A stretch of 64,000 nucleotides of DNA. Source: CAZGSV01 sp964528605 (GTDB lineage: Bacteria > Armatimonadota > Zipacnadia > CAZGSV01). The notes beneath the pieces were generated by a model, which ran no database searches, was not told the DNA's origin, and saw only the letters and a list, made by a program, of their open reading frames with translations. Both the position numbers and the translations under genes were made by a program. The stretch is from contig CAZGSV010000005.1 of NCBI GenBank assembly GCA_964528605.1, forward strand, positions 14,773-78,772, written 5' to 3'. This document shows, in pieces, positions 42,089 through 51,152 of this stretch (its first letter is position 1; the number at the start of each line of letters is the position of its first letter).

Positions 42089-42541
42089 CTACCTAGCCTG
42101 GTGCCCTTGCGGCTCCCTGAAGCCGGTGACCATCATCCGGTCCACTTTGGTGCTGGGCTGGAAGCAGCGCCCGCAGCGCTGGCAGGTGCCCATGAAGAGC
42201 TCGACGCTCTGGTAGAGATCTCGCCGGCTGTCAGTCGCGGTCTCGAACTCAGGAGTCAGAACTATGGCCTTCTCGGGGCACACCTCTTGGCAGCGGCCAC
42301 AGTAAGTGCAGCGCTCGAGGAAGAACTCGACCACGCGCTTCTCCTGACTGGGGTCGCTGACTACGATGCATCGGGGGGGGCAGACGTTGGCGCAGGCGGC
42401 GCAGCCGATGCACTTGTCCTCGTCAATGGACAGCCGCCCCCGCAAGGCCTCGGGCGCGGGCGCAGGCAAGAAGGGATACCTCTTGGTCACCCGTCCCGCC
42501 CGCAGCGCCAGCATCGCCTCTTTGATCTTGCTCAGAATCAC
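42089..42541 (-). CDS. hyfH: Hydrogenase-4 ferredoxin-like subunit (NuoI-like)
   Basis: 150 residues. Two [4Fe-4S] motifs, CIGCAACANVCPPRC and CTYCGRCQEVCP, link the input module to the small subunit. A further CQRCGRC near residue 119-125 is an extra Cys group that could bind zinc or another cluster. GTG 42541 with GAGGAGG 7 nt upstream. Confidence 0.9.
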   Translation of the reverse strand: MILSKIKEAMLALRAGRVTKRYPFLPAPAPEALRGRLSIDEDKCIGCAACANVCPPRCIVVSDPSQEKRVVEFFLERCTYCGRCQEVCPEKAIVLTPEFETATDSRRDLYQSVELFMGTCQRCGRCFQPSTKVDRMMVTGFREPQGHQAR

Positions 42542-42578
42542 CGCGCCGCCTCCTCGGTCTCCGGCGCCTGTGCGGCCC

Positions 42579-43481
42579 TCATGCTCCCATCACCGACATC
42601 GCCAGCGCCGCCACCGCCAGGAAGATGACCACCCGCGAGTAGTAAGTCATTGACTGATCTATGCGCATCCGCGGCATCAGCGCGTCGGTCAGGCCCACGA
42701 TGGCGGTGACCGCGAGTATCTTGCCGCCCGCGACCAGCAAGTCCGCCGGCCAAACTCCAACTCTCGGCCAGGGGAAGAAGACCTGGGTCAACACCGCGAT
42801 GAAGACCAACTGCCGCGTGTAGAGCGCCCAGTGAAACAGGGCCAGGCTGGGCCCGGAAACCTCCACCAGCGGCCCGCCCATTATCTCCGTCTCCGCCTCC
42901 GTGATGTCGAAGGGCCGCTTGCCCACCTCCGCCTGCAACGCGATCCAGTAAGCGAGCAGGGCCAGGCCGGTGGAAACGGTGGGGCCGTGCAGCCACTGCC
43001 AGTCGGCCATCTCCACCAGCGAGAAGGTCCTCGCCTTGAGCGCGAGAACGATGAGGGCCACCGCCACCACCGGCTCCACGCTCAGCAGCATCATCACCTC
43101 GCGGCTGGCTCCCAGATAGGCGAAGGGGTTCTCCGAGGCCAGAGCCACCAAGGTGACGGCAACGCCGACCAGGCCCAGCACGTAGATGAGCACGATAACG
43201 TCGGCGGCGCCCTCGAGGGGCGAAGGCCCCACAAAGGGAATCATCAAACCAGCCGTAGCGATGGCGGCCAGCCCCAAGGGCGGCGCCGCCCGGTAGAGCC
43301 ACGAGCGCGTGACGCGCAGGTCCTCCTTGCCGTGCATCTTGAGCAGGTCATAGTAGGCCTGCCAAATGGGGGGACCCTGGCGCGAGCCGGCCACCGCGCG
43401 CAACTTGCGGACAATGCCCTCGAGCAAAGGCGCGAACCCCAGCAGCAACACCAGCTTGAGCAGCAGGCTTATTACCGCCAT
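42579..43481 (-). CDS. hyfC: Hydrogenase-4 membrane subunit C (NuoH-like)
   Basis: 300 residues, about 8 membrane helices. The first loop LEGIVRKLRAVAGSRQGPP and the following YYDLLKMHGKED are typical of NuoH/HycD, as is the acidic loop KRPFDITEAETEIMGGP. This subunit anchors the peripheral hydrogenase arm. The true start is ATG 43481 (MAVISLLLKL), 4 nt after the hyfG stop; the open frame to 43538 overlaps hyfG and has no signal. Confidence 0.92.
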   Translation of the reverse strand: MAVISLLLKLVLLLGFAPLLEGIVRKLRAVAGSRQGPPIWQAYYDLLKMHGKEDLRVTRSWLYRAAPPLGLAAIATAGLMIPFVGPSPLEGAADVIVLIYVLGLVGVAVTLVALASENPFAYLGASREVMMLLSVEPVVAVALIVLALKARTFSLVEMADWQWLHGPTVSTGLALLAYWIALQAEVGKRPFDITEAETEIMGGPLVEVSGPSLALFHWALYTRQLVFIAVLTQVFFPWPRVGVWPADLLVAGGKILAVTAIVGLTDALMPRMRIDQSMTYYSRVVIFLAVAALAMSVMGA

Positions 43482-43485
43482 AGCC

Positions 43486-45177
43486 TCACGTCCCTGCCCC
43501 AGGGAAGTCGGGGCCGTACTTTTGCCGCGACAGGGCAATCAGTTCCTGCTCGCTGTACGCCCTGGTTTCGCCCGTCTCCACCTGCACCGCCTCGACGCGC
43601 TCGGTGCAAGAGAAGCAGGGGTCGAGGCTGCCCAGGGTGATGGGCACGTCCGCCACCGTCAGTTCCGGCACTATGGCCTGCACCGCCTGCAAGTGCTGGT
43701 AGGTGGGAGCGCGCACGCGCCAACGCAGAGGCCGGTTGTCGCCCCCGGTGAGCAGGTAGTGAATGGCCTCGCCACGGGGGGCCTCCACCGTGGACACGCC
43801 TTGCCGTCCGGGTCTAGGGTCTTCGGTGACCTCGGTCACAAGGGGACCGTCCGGCATATGCTTGAGCGCCTCGCGCAGCATACGGATGCTGTCCAGGGTC
43901 TCCAGCAGGCGCACCACGACGCGGGCGTAGTTGTCCCCTTCCTGCTGCACCGCCAGGTTGGGCGGCACCTCGGCATAAGCGGCGTAGGGGTGGTCCACGC
44001 GGGCGTCAACCTCCAACCCCGAGCCTCGGGCGGTCGGCCCCACCACGGCGAACGCGCGGGCCACCTCGGGAGTAATGACGCCCACTCCCTTGAGGCGCAT
44101 CGTCAGGCTGGTGTCGCCGGGCAGCGCGTCCACCACCGCCAGCATCTCCCGCTCCACCTGCGCCAACACCCGCAGGATGTCCTCGTGAGACTCCTTGGGT
44201 ATGTCGCGCCTGACGCCACCGACGACGTTGACGCCGTAGGTCTTGCGCGCCCCCAGAATGCGCTCGGCCAGCCACATCAGCGGCTCGCGAATGCGCCAGG
44301 TTTGCATCAGCAAGGTGTCGAAGCCGACGATGTGGGCGGCGATGCCGAGCCAGAGCAGGTGCGACTGCACCCGCTCCAACTCCAGCACCGCGGTGCGGAT
44401 GAAATTTGCCCGCGGGGGGGCCTCGATGCCCAGCGCCTCCTCGGCGGTCTGGCAGTAGCAGGTGGAGTGAATGAAGCCGCAGATGCCGCAGATGCGCTCC
44501 GCGATGAAGGGAATCTGGTTGTAGGTGAGCACCGCCTCGGCCATCTTCTCGATGCCGCGGTGGTTGTAGAAACCGCGGTAGTCGCAGCCGACGATCCTCT
44601 CGCCGTCCATGTACAGGCGCAGTTGCGCCGGCTCCTCCAGCACCGGGTAGAAGGGGCCGATGGGCAGTACGCTGCTGCCCTCTGGGGGCTCCTTCAGTTT
44701 CTGTTCTTGCCCCAGCACCGCCGGCGGATGGTAGTCGTAGGGCACCTCCTTGCGCAGCGGATAGACGTCCGCCGGCCAGTCGTCGGGCACCACCAGCCGT
44801 CGGGGGTCGGGGTGCCCGACGGGCTCGATGCCGAGGAGGTCGCGGAACTCCCGCTCCGCCCAGGAGGCGGCGGGCAGCAGCGGCGTGAGCGAATCTATGC
44901 GCGGGTCCTGCTCGCTCACCGGGAAGTGGCCCACCACGAATATCCTGTCCTGGTCGAGGGAAAAGACGTGACTGACGCGCAGACGACCGTTGCCGAGGTC
45001 GGTGCCGAAGCCGACAAGGTAGCGGCCCCCTATTTCCGGCCCGCACAGACTTGCGAACCTGGTCACTGCCTCCGGCTTGGCTTCCAGATAGACCTTGCCC
45101 GGCACCAGTTCCTGCGCGCTGAGCAAAGCGTCGCCGAGACGCTTTCTTGCCCTTGCCATTACCTCTTGCGGACTCAT
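43486..45177 (-). CDS. hyfG: Group 4 [NiFe] hydrogenase large subunit fused to a NuoC-like domain
   Basis: 563 residues, the HycE/HyfG size. An N-terminal NuoC-like domain (about 1-150) is fused to the NuoD-like catalytic domain. Both NiFe-binding pairs are present: Cys230 and Cys233 in ERICGICGFIH, and Cys521 and Cys524 in DPCFSCTER, so it is a true hydrogenase, not a Nuo or Ehr homologue. A 36-residue tail after Arg527 is the expected substrate of the HycI protease encoded in the same operon. ATG 45177 follows GGGA by 7 nt. Confidence 0.95.
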   Translation of the reverse strand: MSPQEVMARARKRLGDALLSAQELVPGKVYLEAKPEAVTRFASLCGPEIGGRYLVGFGTDLGNGRLRVSHVFSLDQDRIFVVGHFPVSEQDPRIDSLTPLLPAASWAEREFRDLLGIEPVGHPDPRRLVVPDDWPADVYPLRKEVPYDYHPPAVLGQEQKLKEPPEGSSVLPIGPFYPVLEEPAQLRLYMDGERIVGCDYRGFYNHRGIEKMAEAVLTYNQIPFIAERICGICGFIHSTCYCQTAEEALGIEAPPRANFIRTAVLELERVQSHLLWLGIAAHIVGFDTLLMQTWRIREPLMWLAERILGARKTYGVNVVGGVRRDIPKESHEDILRVLAQVEREMLAVVDALPGDTSLTMRLKGVGVITPEVARAFAVVGPTARGSGLEVDARVDHPYAAYAEVPPNLAVQQEGDNYARVVVRLLETLDSIRMLREALKHMPDGPLVTEVTEDPRPGRQGVSTVEAPRGEAIHYLLTGGDNRPLRWRVRAPTYQHLQAVQAIVPELTVADVPITLGSLDPCFSCTERVEAVQVETGETRAYSEQELIALSRQKYGPDFPGAGT

Positions 45178-45194
45178 TCTCGCATCCCCTTTCC

Positions 45195-47246
45195 CTAGCC
45201 ACCGCCCAGCAAGAGTACCAACACCACCAGCACCGCCACCGCTCCCACGACCTGCCAGATGAGGTACATCTGCGGCAGGCCGGCATGAGTGCGGCGTATG
45301 GAATCAACCAACCCCTGGCCCAGTCTGACCAGCGGCCGGAAGAGCCAGACATCCGTGTCGAGGGCGGACTCCAGCGTCCGCGGCCTGCCGCCGTGGGGCA
45401 GGCCCAGCGTCGGGTAGACGTTGCGCACCGCATCGGCAAAGGGACGATAGAAGCCGTGCGCGTGGAAACGAATCTCGCTGTCCGCCACCTGCTCCCCGCC
45501 GTACCAAGCAGGCACTTCCCGCACCCCGGCGGGGCTCAACGCTTTGACCACCACTGCCACCACCAGCACCAACGCTCCCGCGGCGAGAAAGGGGACGGGC
45601 AGCCAAGCGCTCGTCGGCTGGGCGTGACCGGACAGCAACCGCAATCCGCCCCAGACCGTCTGGTAGCGGAACTCCGGCCCGGGGCCCGGCATCGAGGCCA
45701 GTTGGGCGACCGCCTGCCACAGGCCTTTCACTACCGGCCCCGGCACCAGCCCGATGACTATGCAGGCCGCTGCCAAGAAGACCTGCGGCGCCAACATACT
45801 CGCCGGCACCTCCGCAGGCGCCTCCTCGCCCTGAGGCACAACCGTCTTGCCCAAGAAGGCGGTCCCGGCGAACTCCAAGCCGTAGGCCAGGCTGACCAGG
45901 CTTACAAACAGCGCTCCCACCGCAAGCGCGGCGAAGAGGATGTGCGCTGCAGGCACCGAGGGCGGGGCCCCCAAGAGCGCCGTCTGGTATATCAGCCATT
46001 TGCTGGCGAAGCCGTTGAAGGGAGGCACGCCCGCCAGGGCGAGGACTCCGGCCACGGTGGCCAAAGCCGTCACCGGCAAGAAGCGCAGCAGCCCACCGAC
46101 CTGGTTCAGGTCGTCCGTGTGCGTGCGGTAGTAGAGCGCCCCGGCGCCGAAGAAGAGCAGTGGCTTGAACAGTGCGTCATTGACCAAGTGGAACAGCGCC
46201 GCCGCCAACGCCACCATCGCCAGCGGCAGGCCCAGGCCCAGCAGCCCCATCCCCACACCCAACGCCAGCAGTATGAACCCCACCTGCGCGACGCTGGAGA
46301 AAGCGAGCAGGCGCTTGGCCCGCCCCTGTCGCACCGCGGTGAGACTCCCTATGACGGCGCTCACCGCGCCCAGTAGCGCTATGGTCACGCCCCAGGGATA
46401 GAGCGCGCTCTGTGCGCCCCCGAGAGGTAACACCCCCAGGAAGACGCGCACGATACCGTAAATCCCAAACTTGATGGTCATCCCAGAGAGCAACGCGCTG
46501 ATGGGAGCCGGCGCAGCGGGGTGCGCGTCGGGCAGCCAGTCACCCAACGGGAATACGCCCGCCTTGGTGGCGAAGCCGACGAACCACAACGCGAGCAACA
46601 CGTGGAAGAGGACCGGCTGCGTGTGCCACAACTGCGCCAGTGCGCTCGCGACTGACTGGAACCCGAAGGAACGCGGCTCGGTCGCGTGCCACACCACCAA
46701 GGAGGCAGCGATCATCGCCGTCGTGCCCACGTGAGTCATAAGCAGATACTTCAGCCCTGCGCGCAGGTTGCTGGGCTGGTCCGACTCGAAGACCACCAGC
46801 AGGTAGGTGGTCAGCCCCATCAGTTCCCAGAAGACTAGGAAGAACATCCAGTCCCGAACCGAGGCGACCGCCAGCATCGCGGCCACGGACAGCAGCAAGA
46901 AGGGGTAATAGCGACGCGGGCTCTGCCGCGGATAGGCCTCCAAGTAGCGCACTGAGTAGAACGTAGCGCTCAACGCCACGACCACCAGCAGCACCACGAA
47001 CAGAGCGGAGAAGGCGTCCAAGCCGAAGATCAGATTGGCGCCCAAGGAGCCCAGCGAGAGCAACTGCACCTGTTCCGCCTCGCCACCCGAGAACATGCGC
47101 CCGAGCGCCGAGGACAATGCGAGTACCCCGGCCGCGGCCATGAAGAGCACCGCGGTCCAGCCCGCTGCCGAGCGACGGCCGATGAGGGCGGTCACCACGG
47201 CGCCCGCCGCGAGCACTGCCAGCGCCCAGACGAGGGGATACATCAT
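45195..47246 (-). CDS. hyfB: Hydrogenase-4 antiporter-like membrane subunit B
   Basis: 683 residues, about 16 membrane helices, the HyfB/HycC size. Conserved ion-channel residues are in FWELMGLTTYLLV (Glu) and ATKAGVFPLGDWLPDAHPAAP (Lys), with a further Lys in SGMTIKFG. The long C-terminal amphipathic region with KALSPAG is typical of HyfB/NuoL lateral helix extensions. Starts with ATG-ATG, GGAG upstream; 27 nt after hyfD. Confidence 0.9.
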   Translation of the reverse strand: MMYPLVWALAVLAAGAVVTALIGRRSAAGWTAVLFMAAAGVLALSSALGRMFSGGEAEQVQLLSLGSLGANLIFGLDAFSALFVVLLVVVALSATFYSVRYLEAYPRQSPRRYYPFLLLSVAAMLAVASVRDWMFFLVFWELMGLTTYLLVVFESDQPSNLRAGLKYLLMTHVGTTAMIAASLVVWHATEPRSFGFQSVASALAQLWHTQPVLFHVLLALWFVGFATKAGVFPLGDWLPDAHPAAPAPISALLSGMTIKFGIYGIVRVFLGVLPLGGAQSALYPWGVTIALLGAVSAVIGSLTAVRQGRAKRLLAFSSVAQVGFILLALGVGMGLLGLGLPLAMVALAAALFHLVNDALFKPLLFFGAGALYYRTHTDDLNQVGGLLRFLPVTALATVAGVLALAGVPPFNGFASKWLIYQTALLGAPPSVPAAHILFAALAVGALFVSLVSLAYGLEFAGTAFLGKTVVPQGEEAPAEVPASMLAPQVFLAAACIVIGLVPGPVVKGLWQAVAQLASMPGPGPEFRYQTVWGGLRLLSGHAQPTSAWLPVPFLAAGALVLVVAVVVKALSPAGVREVPAWYGGEQVADSEIRFHAHGFYRPFADAVRNVYPTLGLPHGGRPRTLESALDTDVWLFRPLVRLGQGLVDSIRRTHAGLPQMYLIWQVVGAVAVLVVLVLLLGGG

Positions 47247-47273
47247 CTCATCCGCTCCTACTGCCTGAGGTTT

Positions 47274-48752
47274 CTACGGAAGCAGCCACTGCACCATCCA
47301 CAGACCCAACCACGGAACCAGCACGCACAACGCCGTGGCCATAATCAGCACGGCGCTCATGGCCGCCGGCCGCGGCCCCAAAGCGCCTTCTTCGGCCGGG
47401 CGGGCGGCCGTGGCCGGCGCCGGCGCCGCGCCAAAGAAGATGCGGTGGCCCACATAGATCAGCCAACCCAACACGATGGCGCTCTCCACCAGCAGAAAGA
47501 CCATTACTGCCACGCCCGCGGTGCCGCCCACATCAAGGGCCCCCGCGAGGATGTAGAACTTACTCCAGAAGCAAGCCAGGGGCGGAATGCCGGCGGCCGC
47601 CAGCGCGCCCGTGAAGTACGCCGTGGCCTCCACGGGCATCTTACGGCTCAGCCCGGTGAGCGCGTTGATGTTGCGCGAGCCGGTGGCATAGGCGAGCGCT
47701 CCCACGACCAGGAACAAGGTGGTCTTCGCGACGGAGTGGCACAGAATGTGCAGCACCGCGCCGCGATAGCCGATGGTGGAGCCGAGCGCGCCCAATCCCA
47801 CCCCTACCAGCACGTAGCCCAGATGGGCGATGGTGGAGAAGGCGAGCATGCGCTTGAGGTCGTTTTGCAGCACCATAAAGAAAACCGCCACCGCAATGGT
47901 GAGCAGCGCCATCATCAGCATTACTTCGCCAATGGCATGGGGCGCCGGCTTTGCCGAGAGCACCACCCGCGCCATCAGGAACACGCCCGCCTTGACCATC
48001 GCCGCGGCGTGCAGATAGGCGCTCACCGGAGTGGGCGCTGCCATTGCGCTGGGCAACCAGGTATGGAACGGCACTTGCGCCGCCTTGGCCCAGGCCGCCA
48101 CCAATAGCAGGGCGAAGCAGGCGACCTTGATGCCCGCCGGCGCGCCGGCCAGTGCGGAAAAGGTAAACGAACCGGTGCTGGCGTAGAGCAGCGCCAGCGC
48201 GACCACGAACCCGAACCCACCGATGTGGGTCATAATGAGCGCCTTGAAGCCGGCCGCCACTGACTCCTGGGTCTGGTAGTACGAGATCAGCGCCCAAGAG
48301 CACAGGGTGGTCATCTCCCAGAAGAGGAACAACTGCAGGAGATTGGGAGAGATGACCACTCCAACCATCGAACCCTCGAAGACCAAGAGCCAGAAGTAGA
48401 AACGCGGCGAGCCTTGCCGCACCGGGTGCTCGAGATTGCCCGGCCCCAGGTAGCCGGTGGCGTAGAGCCCGACCAGGAAACCTATCCCGGCCACAACGAG
48501 CAGCACGATGGCGCTCAGAGGGTCGAGCAGATAGCCGAAGAGCCCCTTGTCCACGCTGTCTAGCCAGCGCAGCGCCCCGAGCGTGACCACCAACTCGCTG
48601 GGGAAGATCGAGAACACCGCTGCGGCCGCGCTCGCCAAAGTGACCGTGACCGTAGCCACAGCCACGGCTCGGCAATAGCGCTCGCCCACGAGCAACGCCA
48701 ACACCGCGCCCGCAAAGGGAAAGGCCAGACTGGCTGCAACTGCTTGGCTCAT
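47274..48752 (-). CDS. hyfD: Hydrogenase-4 antiporter-like membrane subunit D
   Basis: 492 residues, about 14 membrane helices. The Glu of LFLFWEMTTLCSWALI and Lys of AWAKAAQVPFHTWLPSAMAAPTP identify an antiporter-like ion channel. With HyfB and HyfF it gives three such subunits, as in hydrogenase-4 and complex I, and unlike hydrogenase-3, which has one. Start overlaps the hycI stop by 4 nt (ATGA). Confidence 0.88.
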   Translation of the reverse strand: MSQAVAASLAFPFAGAVLALLVGERYCRAVAVATVTVTLASAAAAVFSIFPSELVVTLGALRWLDSVDKGLFGYLLDPLSAIVLLVVAGIGFLVGLYATGYLGPGNLEHPVRQGSPRFYFWLLVFEGSMVGVVISPNLLQLFLFWEMTTLCSWALISYYQTQESVAAGFKALIMTHIGGFGFVVALALLYASTGSFTFSALAGAPAGIKVACFALLLVAAWAKAAQVPFHTWLPSAMAAPTPVSAYLHAAAMVKAGVFLMARVVLSAKPAPHAIGEVMLMMALLTIAVAVFFMVLQNDLKRMLAFSTIAHLGYVLVGVGLGALGSTIGYRGAVLHILCHSVAKTTLFLVVGALAYATGSRNINALTGLSRKMPVEATAYFTGALAAAGIPPLACFWSKFYILAGALDVGGTAGVAVMVFLLVESAIVLGWLIYVGHRIFFGAAPAPATAARPAEEGALGPRPAAMSAVLIMATALCVLVPWLGLWMVQWLLP

Positions 48753-49261
48753 ACCGGTTTCGCCTCAAAACAGTGTGCGCCCTGTGCGCGCAGCGCGCGC
48801 GTTATCAGCCGGCCGACCGACTCCACTGCGGCCTTCACCGCCGCCGTCATAGCGGCCCCGAAGTCTATCCTTGCCGGCTGTATGCCGAGCAGCCCTGTCT
48901 CCATTCGCCCTTCGTCACTCAGGTACTGCGCCACCGCGCGCAACGGGAAGCGGTGCGTATCCCAGCCGTAGCGACGCATCTGCGACCAGTCACACATTCT
49001 GGCCTCGCCGGGCTGCCCGCCGAAGTCCACCGCGTCCACAAAGAGCACGCGTTGCGGCCCGCGCTCGAGTATCACTCCCAAGTAGTTCTCCGGCGCCTCC
49101 CCGCAATCCAGGCAGCACTCCGGCAGCACGCGCCCTACCCGCTCCACTACCGCCGGCCCGGCGCGGTCATCCCCCCGGAGGGAGTTGCCCACGCCAACCA
49201 CCAGCACCCGCCCCCGCAGGAACTCGGCGATGCCGCGATAGAGCGCGCTATCCTGGGTCAC
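48749..49261 (-). CDS. hycI: Hydrogenase maturation protease
   Basis: 170 residues. The nickel-dependent endopeptidase trims the C-terminal tail of the large subunit after Ni insertion. Family motifs are VVGVGNSLRGDDRAGP (metal-binding Asp) and VLFVDAVDFGG (second Asp). It sits 3 nt after hydG and overlaps hyfD by 4 nt, placing it in the middle of the operon. No hypABCDEF genes are in the window, so those must lie elsewhere. Confidence 0.9.
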   Translation of the reverse strand: MTQDSALYRGIAEFLRGRVLVVGVGNSLRGDDRAGPAVVERVGRVLPECCLDCGEAPENYLGVILERGPQRVLFVDAVDFGGQPGEARMCDWSQMRRYGWDTHRFPLRAVAQYLSDEGRMETGLLGIQPARIDFGAAMTAAVKAAVESVGRLITRALRAQGAHCFEAKPV

Positions 49262-49264
49262 CGC

Positions 49265-50083
49265 TCACACATCCAAGATGCCCAGTATCTGCTCGTAGGT
49301 GAAGACGGGGCCGTCCATGCACACGTACTTGTCACCAATCATGCAGTGATTGCACTTGCCCACGCCGCACTTCATGTAGCCCTCCAGGGTGGTCACCACG
49401 TTGCTCGGAGCGAACCCCATCTCCACCAACTGCCCCATCACGACCTTGATCATTATGGGCGGGCCGCAGAGCAATGCCGTGGTCCGGTCCGGCTGCAGCA
49501 CGACCTCCTTGAAGAGCGTGGGCACCATACCCACGCGCCCCTTCCAGGTCTCGTCGCCATAGTCAACGGTCACCAGGAACTCCATGTCGTCCCGCGCTTC
49601 CCACTCCTGTAACTGGTCGCGGTAGAGCAGGTCGCGCGGGCTGCGTGCGCCGTAGAGCACGATGATGCGCCCGAACTTCTGCCGCTCGCCCAACATCTTC
49701 ACCAGCACCGAGCGCAGCGGCGGCAGCCCGATACCGCCACCCACGAACAGGATGTCCCTGCCCGCCAGCTGGTCGAAGGGCCAGTGATTCCCCAGCGGGC
49801 CGCGCACCCCGACCACCGCACCCGGCTCCAACTGGTGCAGCGCCTCGGTGACCTGCCCTACCCGCCGCACCGTGATGTCCAGCCGGCCGTCCACCACTCC
49901 CGGCGAAGCGATGCAGAAAGGCGCTTCTCCCGCGCCGAAGACGGAGACCTCTACAAACTGGCCCGGCTGCGCGCTTCCCAGCGCCTTGCCGTCCTGAAGC
50001 GCCAGGCGGAAAGACTTGGTGTCGTAGGTTTCGTCGCGGACGGTCTCCACCGTCGCCAGTGTCGGCAGATAAGTACTCTCCAT
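49265..50083 (-). CDS. hydG: Sulfhydrogenase gamma-type FAD/NAD(P)-binding subunit with [2Fe-2S] (HydG/AsrB-like)
   Basis: 272 residues. Ferredoxin reductase fold: FAD-binding barrel (about 10-110, PGQFVEVSVFG and APFCIAS), NAD(P)-binding half with ILFVGGGIGLPPLRSVL and YGARSPRDLLY, and a C-terminal [2Fe-2S] site KCGVGKCNHCMIGDKYVC. Such subunits exchange electrons with NAD(P)H in sulfhydrogenases, sulfite reductases and dihydroorotate dehydrogenase. ATG 50083 begins the conserved sequence 7 nt after the hydB stop; the open frame upstream to 50176 overlaps hydB and is not supported. This is the predicted electron entry or exit of the complex. It is not the unrelated [FeFe]-hydrogenase maturase of the same name. 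Confidence 0.9.
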   Translation of the reverse strand: MESTYLPTLATVETVRDETYDTKSFRLALQDGKALGSAQPGQFVEVSVFGAGEAPFCIASPGVVDGRLDITVRRVGQVTEALHQLEPGAVVGVRGPLGNHWPFDQLAGRDILFVGGGIGLPPLRSVLVKMLGERQKFGRIIVLYGARSPRDLLYRDQLQEWEARDDMEFLVTVDYGDETWKGRVGMVPTLFKEVVLQPDRTTALLCGPPIMIKVVMGQLVEMGFAPSNVVTTLEGYMKCGVGKCNHCMIGDKYVCMDGPVFTYEQILGILDV

Positions 50084-50090
50084 CACTCGA

Positions 50091-51152
50091 TCACTCGACT
50101 CCCTTGCGAACAGCCTCGACCAGCATGGGCATGTTCGCGCCCGTGGGACAGGCGGCCACGCAGCGCCCACAGCCAACGCAGCCGAGCGCGCCCAACTTCA
50201 CGAAGTACTGGCGGCTGATCTTGTGAAAAAGGCGGTGGCGGAGCCGTTCCCCTCGCTCTTCCCGCGGATTGTGCCCCGAGGCCTCGCGGGCATACCCCGC
50301 CAGAATGCAGTGGTCCCAGAAGCGCAGGCGGGTGCCGCCCGATTCCTCGGGCAGGTCCACCACGTTGAAGCAGTAGCAGCAGGGGCAGGCGTAGGTGCAG
50401 CCGCCGCACTCCACGCACAGCGGCCCCAGTTCCCGCCATACCTCCGGCTCCACCTCGTTGCGCGTAAGCCGGCGCATGGCCGCGGCCATGTAGCAGTGCG
50501 TGAGTTGGAAGGCGTCGCGCGCCTTCGCCTCCGCCTCCACCCGAGCCTTGACGTCCTCGCGGGTGGCCTGCTTCAGCCACTCGTCGCAGCCCTGCACCAG
50601 CGCCTCGCCCTTCTCACTCCCAACCTCGACCAGGTAGCGATCGCCCAGGTCCGCCAACTGCACATCGTAGCCCTCCGTCAGGAACGGGCCGCTGTCCGTG
50701 CAGATGCAGAAACAGTTCTTCCCCCCCCGCAGGCAGGCCAGCGACACTATCGTGGTCTGCTCCCGCTGAGCCCGGTAATAACTGTCCTCCGGCGGCGGCA
50801 GCAAGGCCGCGTCCAGCATCTTGAGCGCGGACACGTCGCAGGAACGCACCCCAACTAACACCCGCTGCTCGCGCTCCCAGGCCGCCTCCAGGTGGTAGCG
50901 CCCGTTCTCCCTCCGATAGCGGAACATGGGCTCCACCTGCGGGAAGAAGAATGCCTTCAGGGGCTCAACGCTGTTGACGTAGTCGAACATCAGATCGGCC
51001 GGCTCGGCCAGGGGGAGCACCAGATGCTCTCCGCTGGGAGTGCGCTGAGGGGCGAACACCGGCGCCTTGCGCTGCACGCACTCCACCCAGCGGGCAAAAT
51101 CGCGCTTGCTCAGCACCATGCGCCTCTGGTCCTTCAGCACCGAGTCTTTCAT
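50091..51152 (-). CDS. hydB: Sulfhydrogenase beta-type iron-sulfur subunit (HydB/AsrA-like)
   Basis: 353 residues, close to the usual size. The C-terminal half carries two cluster motifs, CVECGGCTYACPCCYCF and CVGCGRCVAACP, as in HydB of archaeal sulfhydrogenases and AsrA of sulfite reductase. The N-terminal half has GVRSCDVSALK and CFCICTDSGP typical of the family. Bridges HydG flavin to the next electron carrier. Overlaps the upstream gene by 4 nt (ATGA). Confidence 0.92.
   Translation of the reverse strand: MKDSVLKDQRRMVLSKRDFARWVECVQRKAPVFAPQRTPSGEHLVLPLAEPADLMFDYVNSVEPLKAFFFPQVEPMFRYRRENGRYHLEAAWEREQRVLVGVRSCDVSALKMLDAALLPPPEDSYYRAQREQTTIVSLACLRGGKNCFCICTDSGPFLTEGYDVQLADLGDRYLVEVGSEKGEALVQGCDEWLKQATREDVKARVEAEAKARDAFQLTHCYMAAAMRRLTRNEVEPEVWRELGPLCVECGGCTYACPCCYCFNVVDLPEESGGTRLRFWDHCILAGYAREASGHNPREERGERLRHRLFHKISRQYFVKLGALGCVGCGRCVAACPTGANMPMLVEAVRKGVE

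Noticed and set aside
43486..45177. Complex I (Nuo) or hydrogenase-like Ehr interpretation of the membrane complex
   Set aside because: All four NiFe-binding cysteines and a cleavable tail with its protease are present, which Nuo and Ehr lack.
43366..45198. 610-codon open frame on the plus strand opposite hyfG
   Set aside because: It is the antisense of a clear hydrogenase gene and is His/Arg/Gln-rich, as GC-rich antisense frames are. Similar long antisense frames opposite mrdA, the DUF4838-like gene and the xylose isomerase-like gene were dropped for the same reason.
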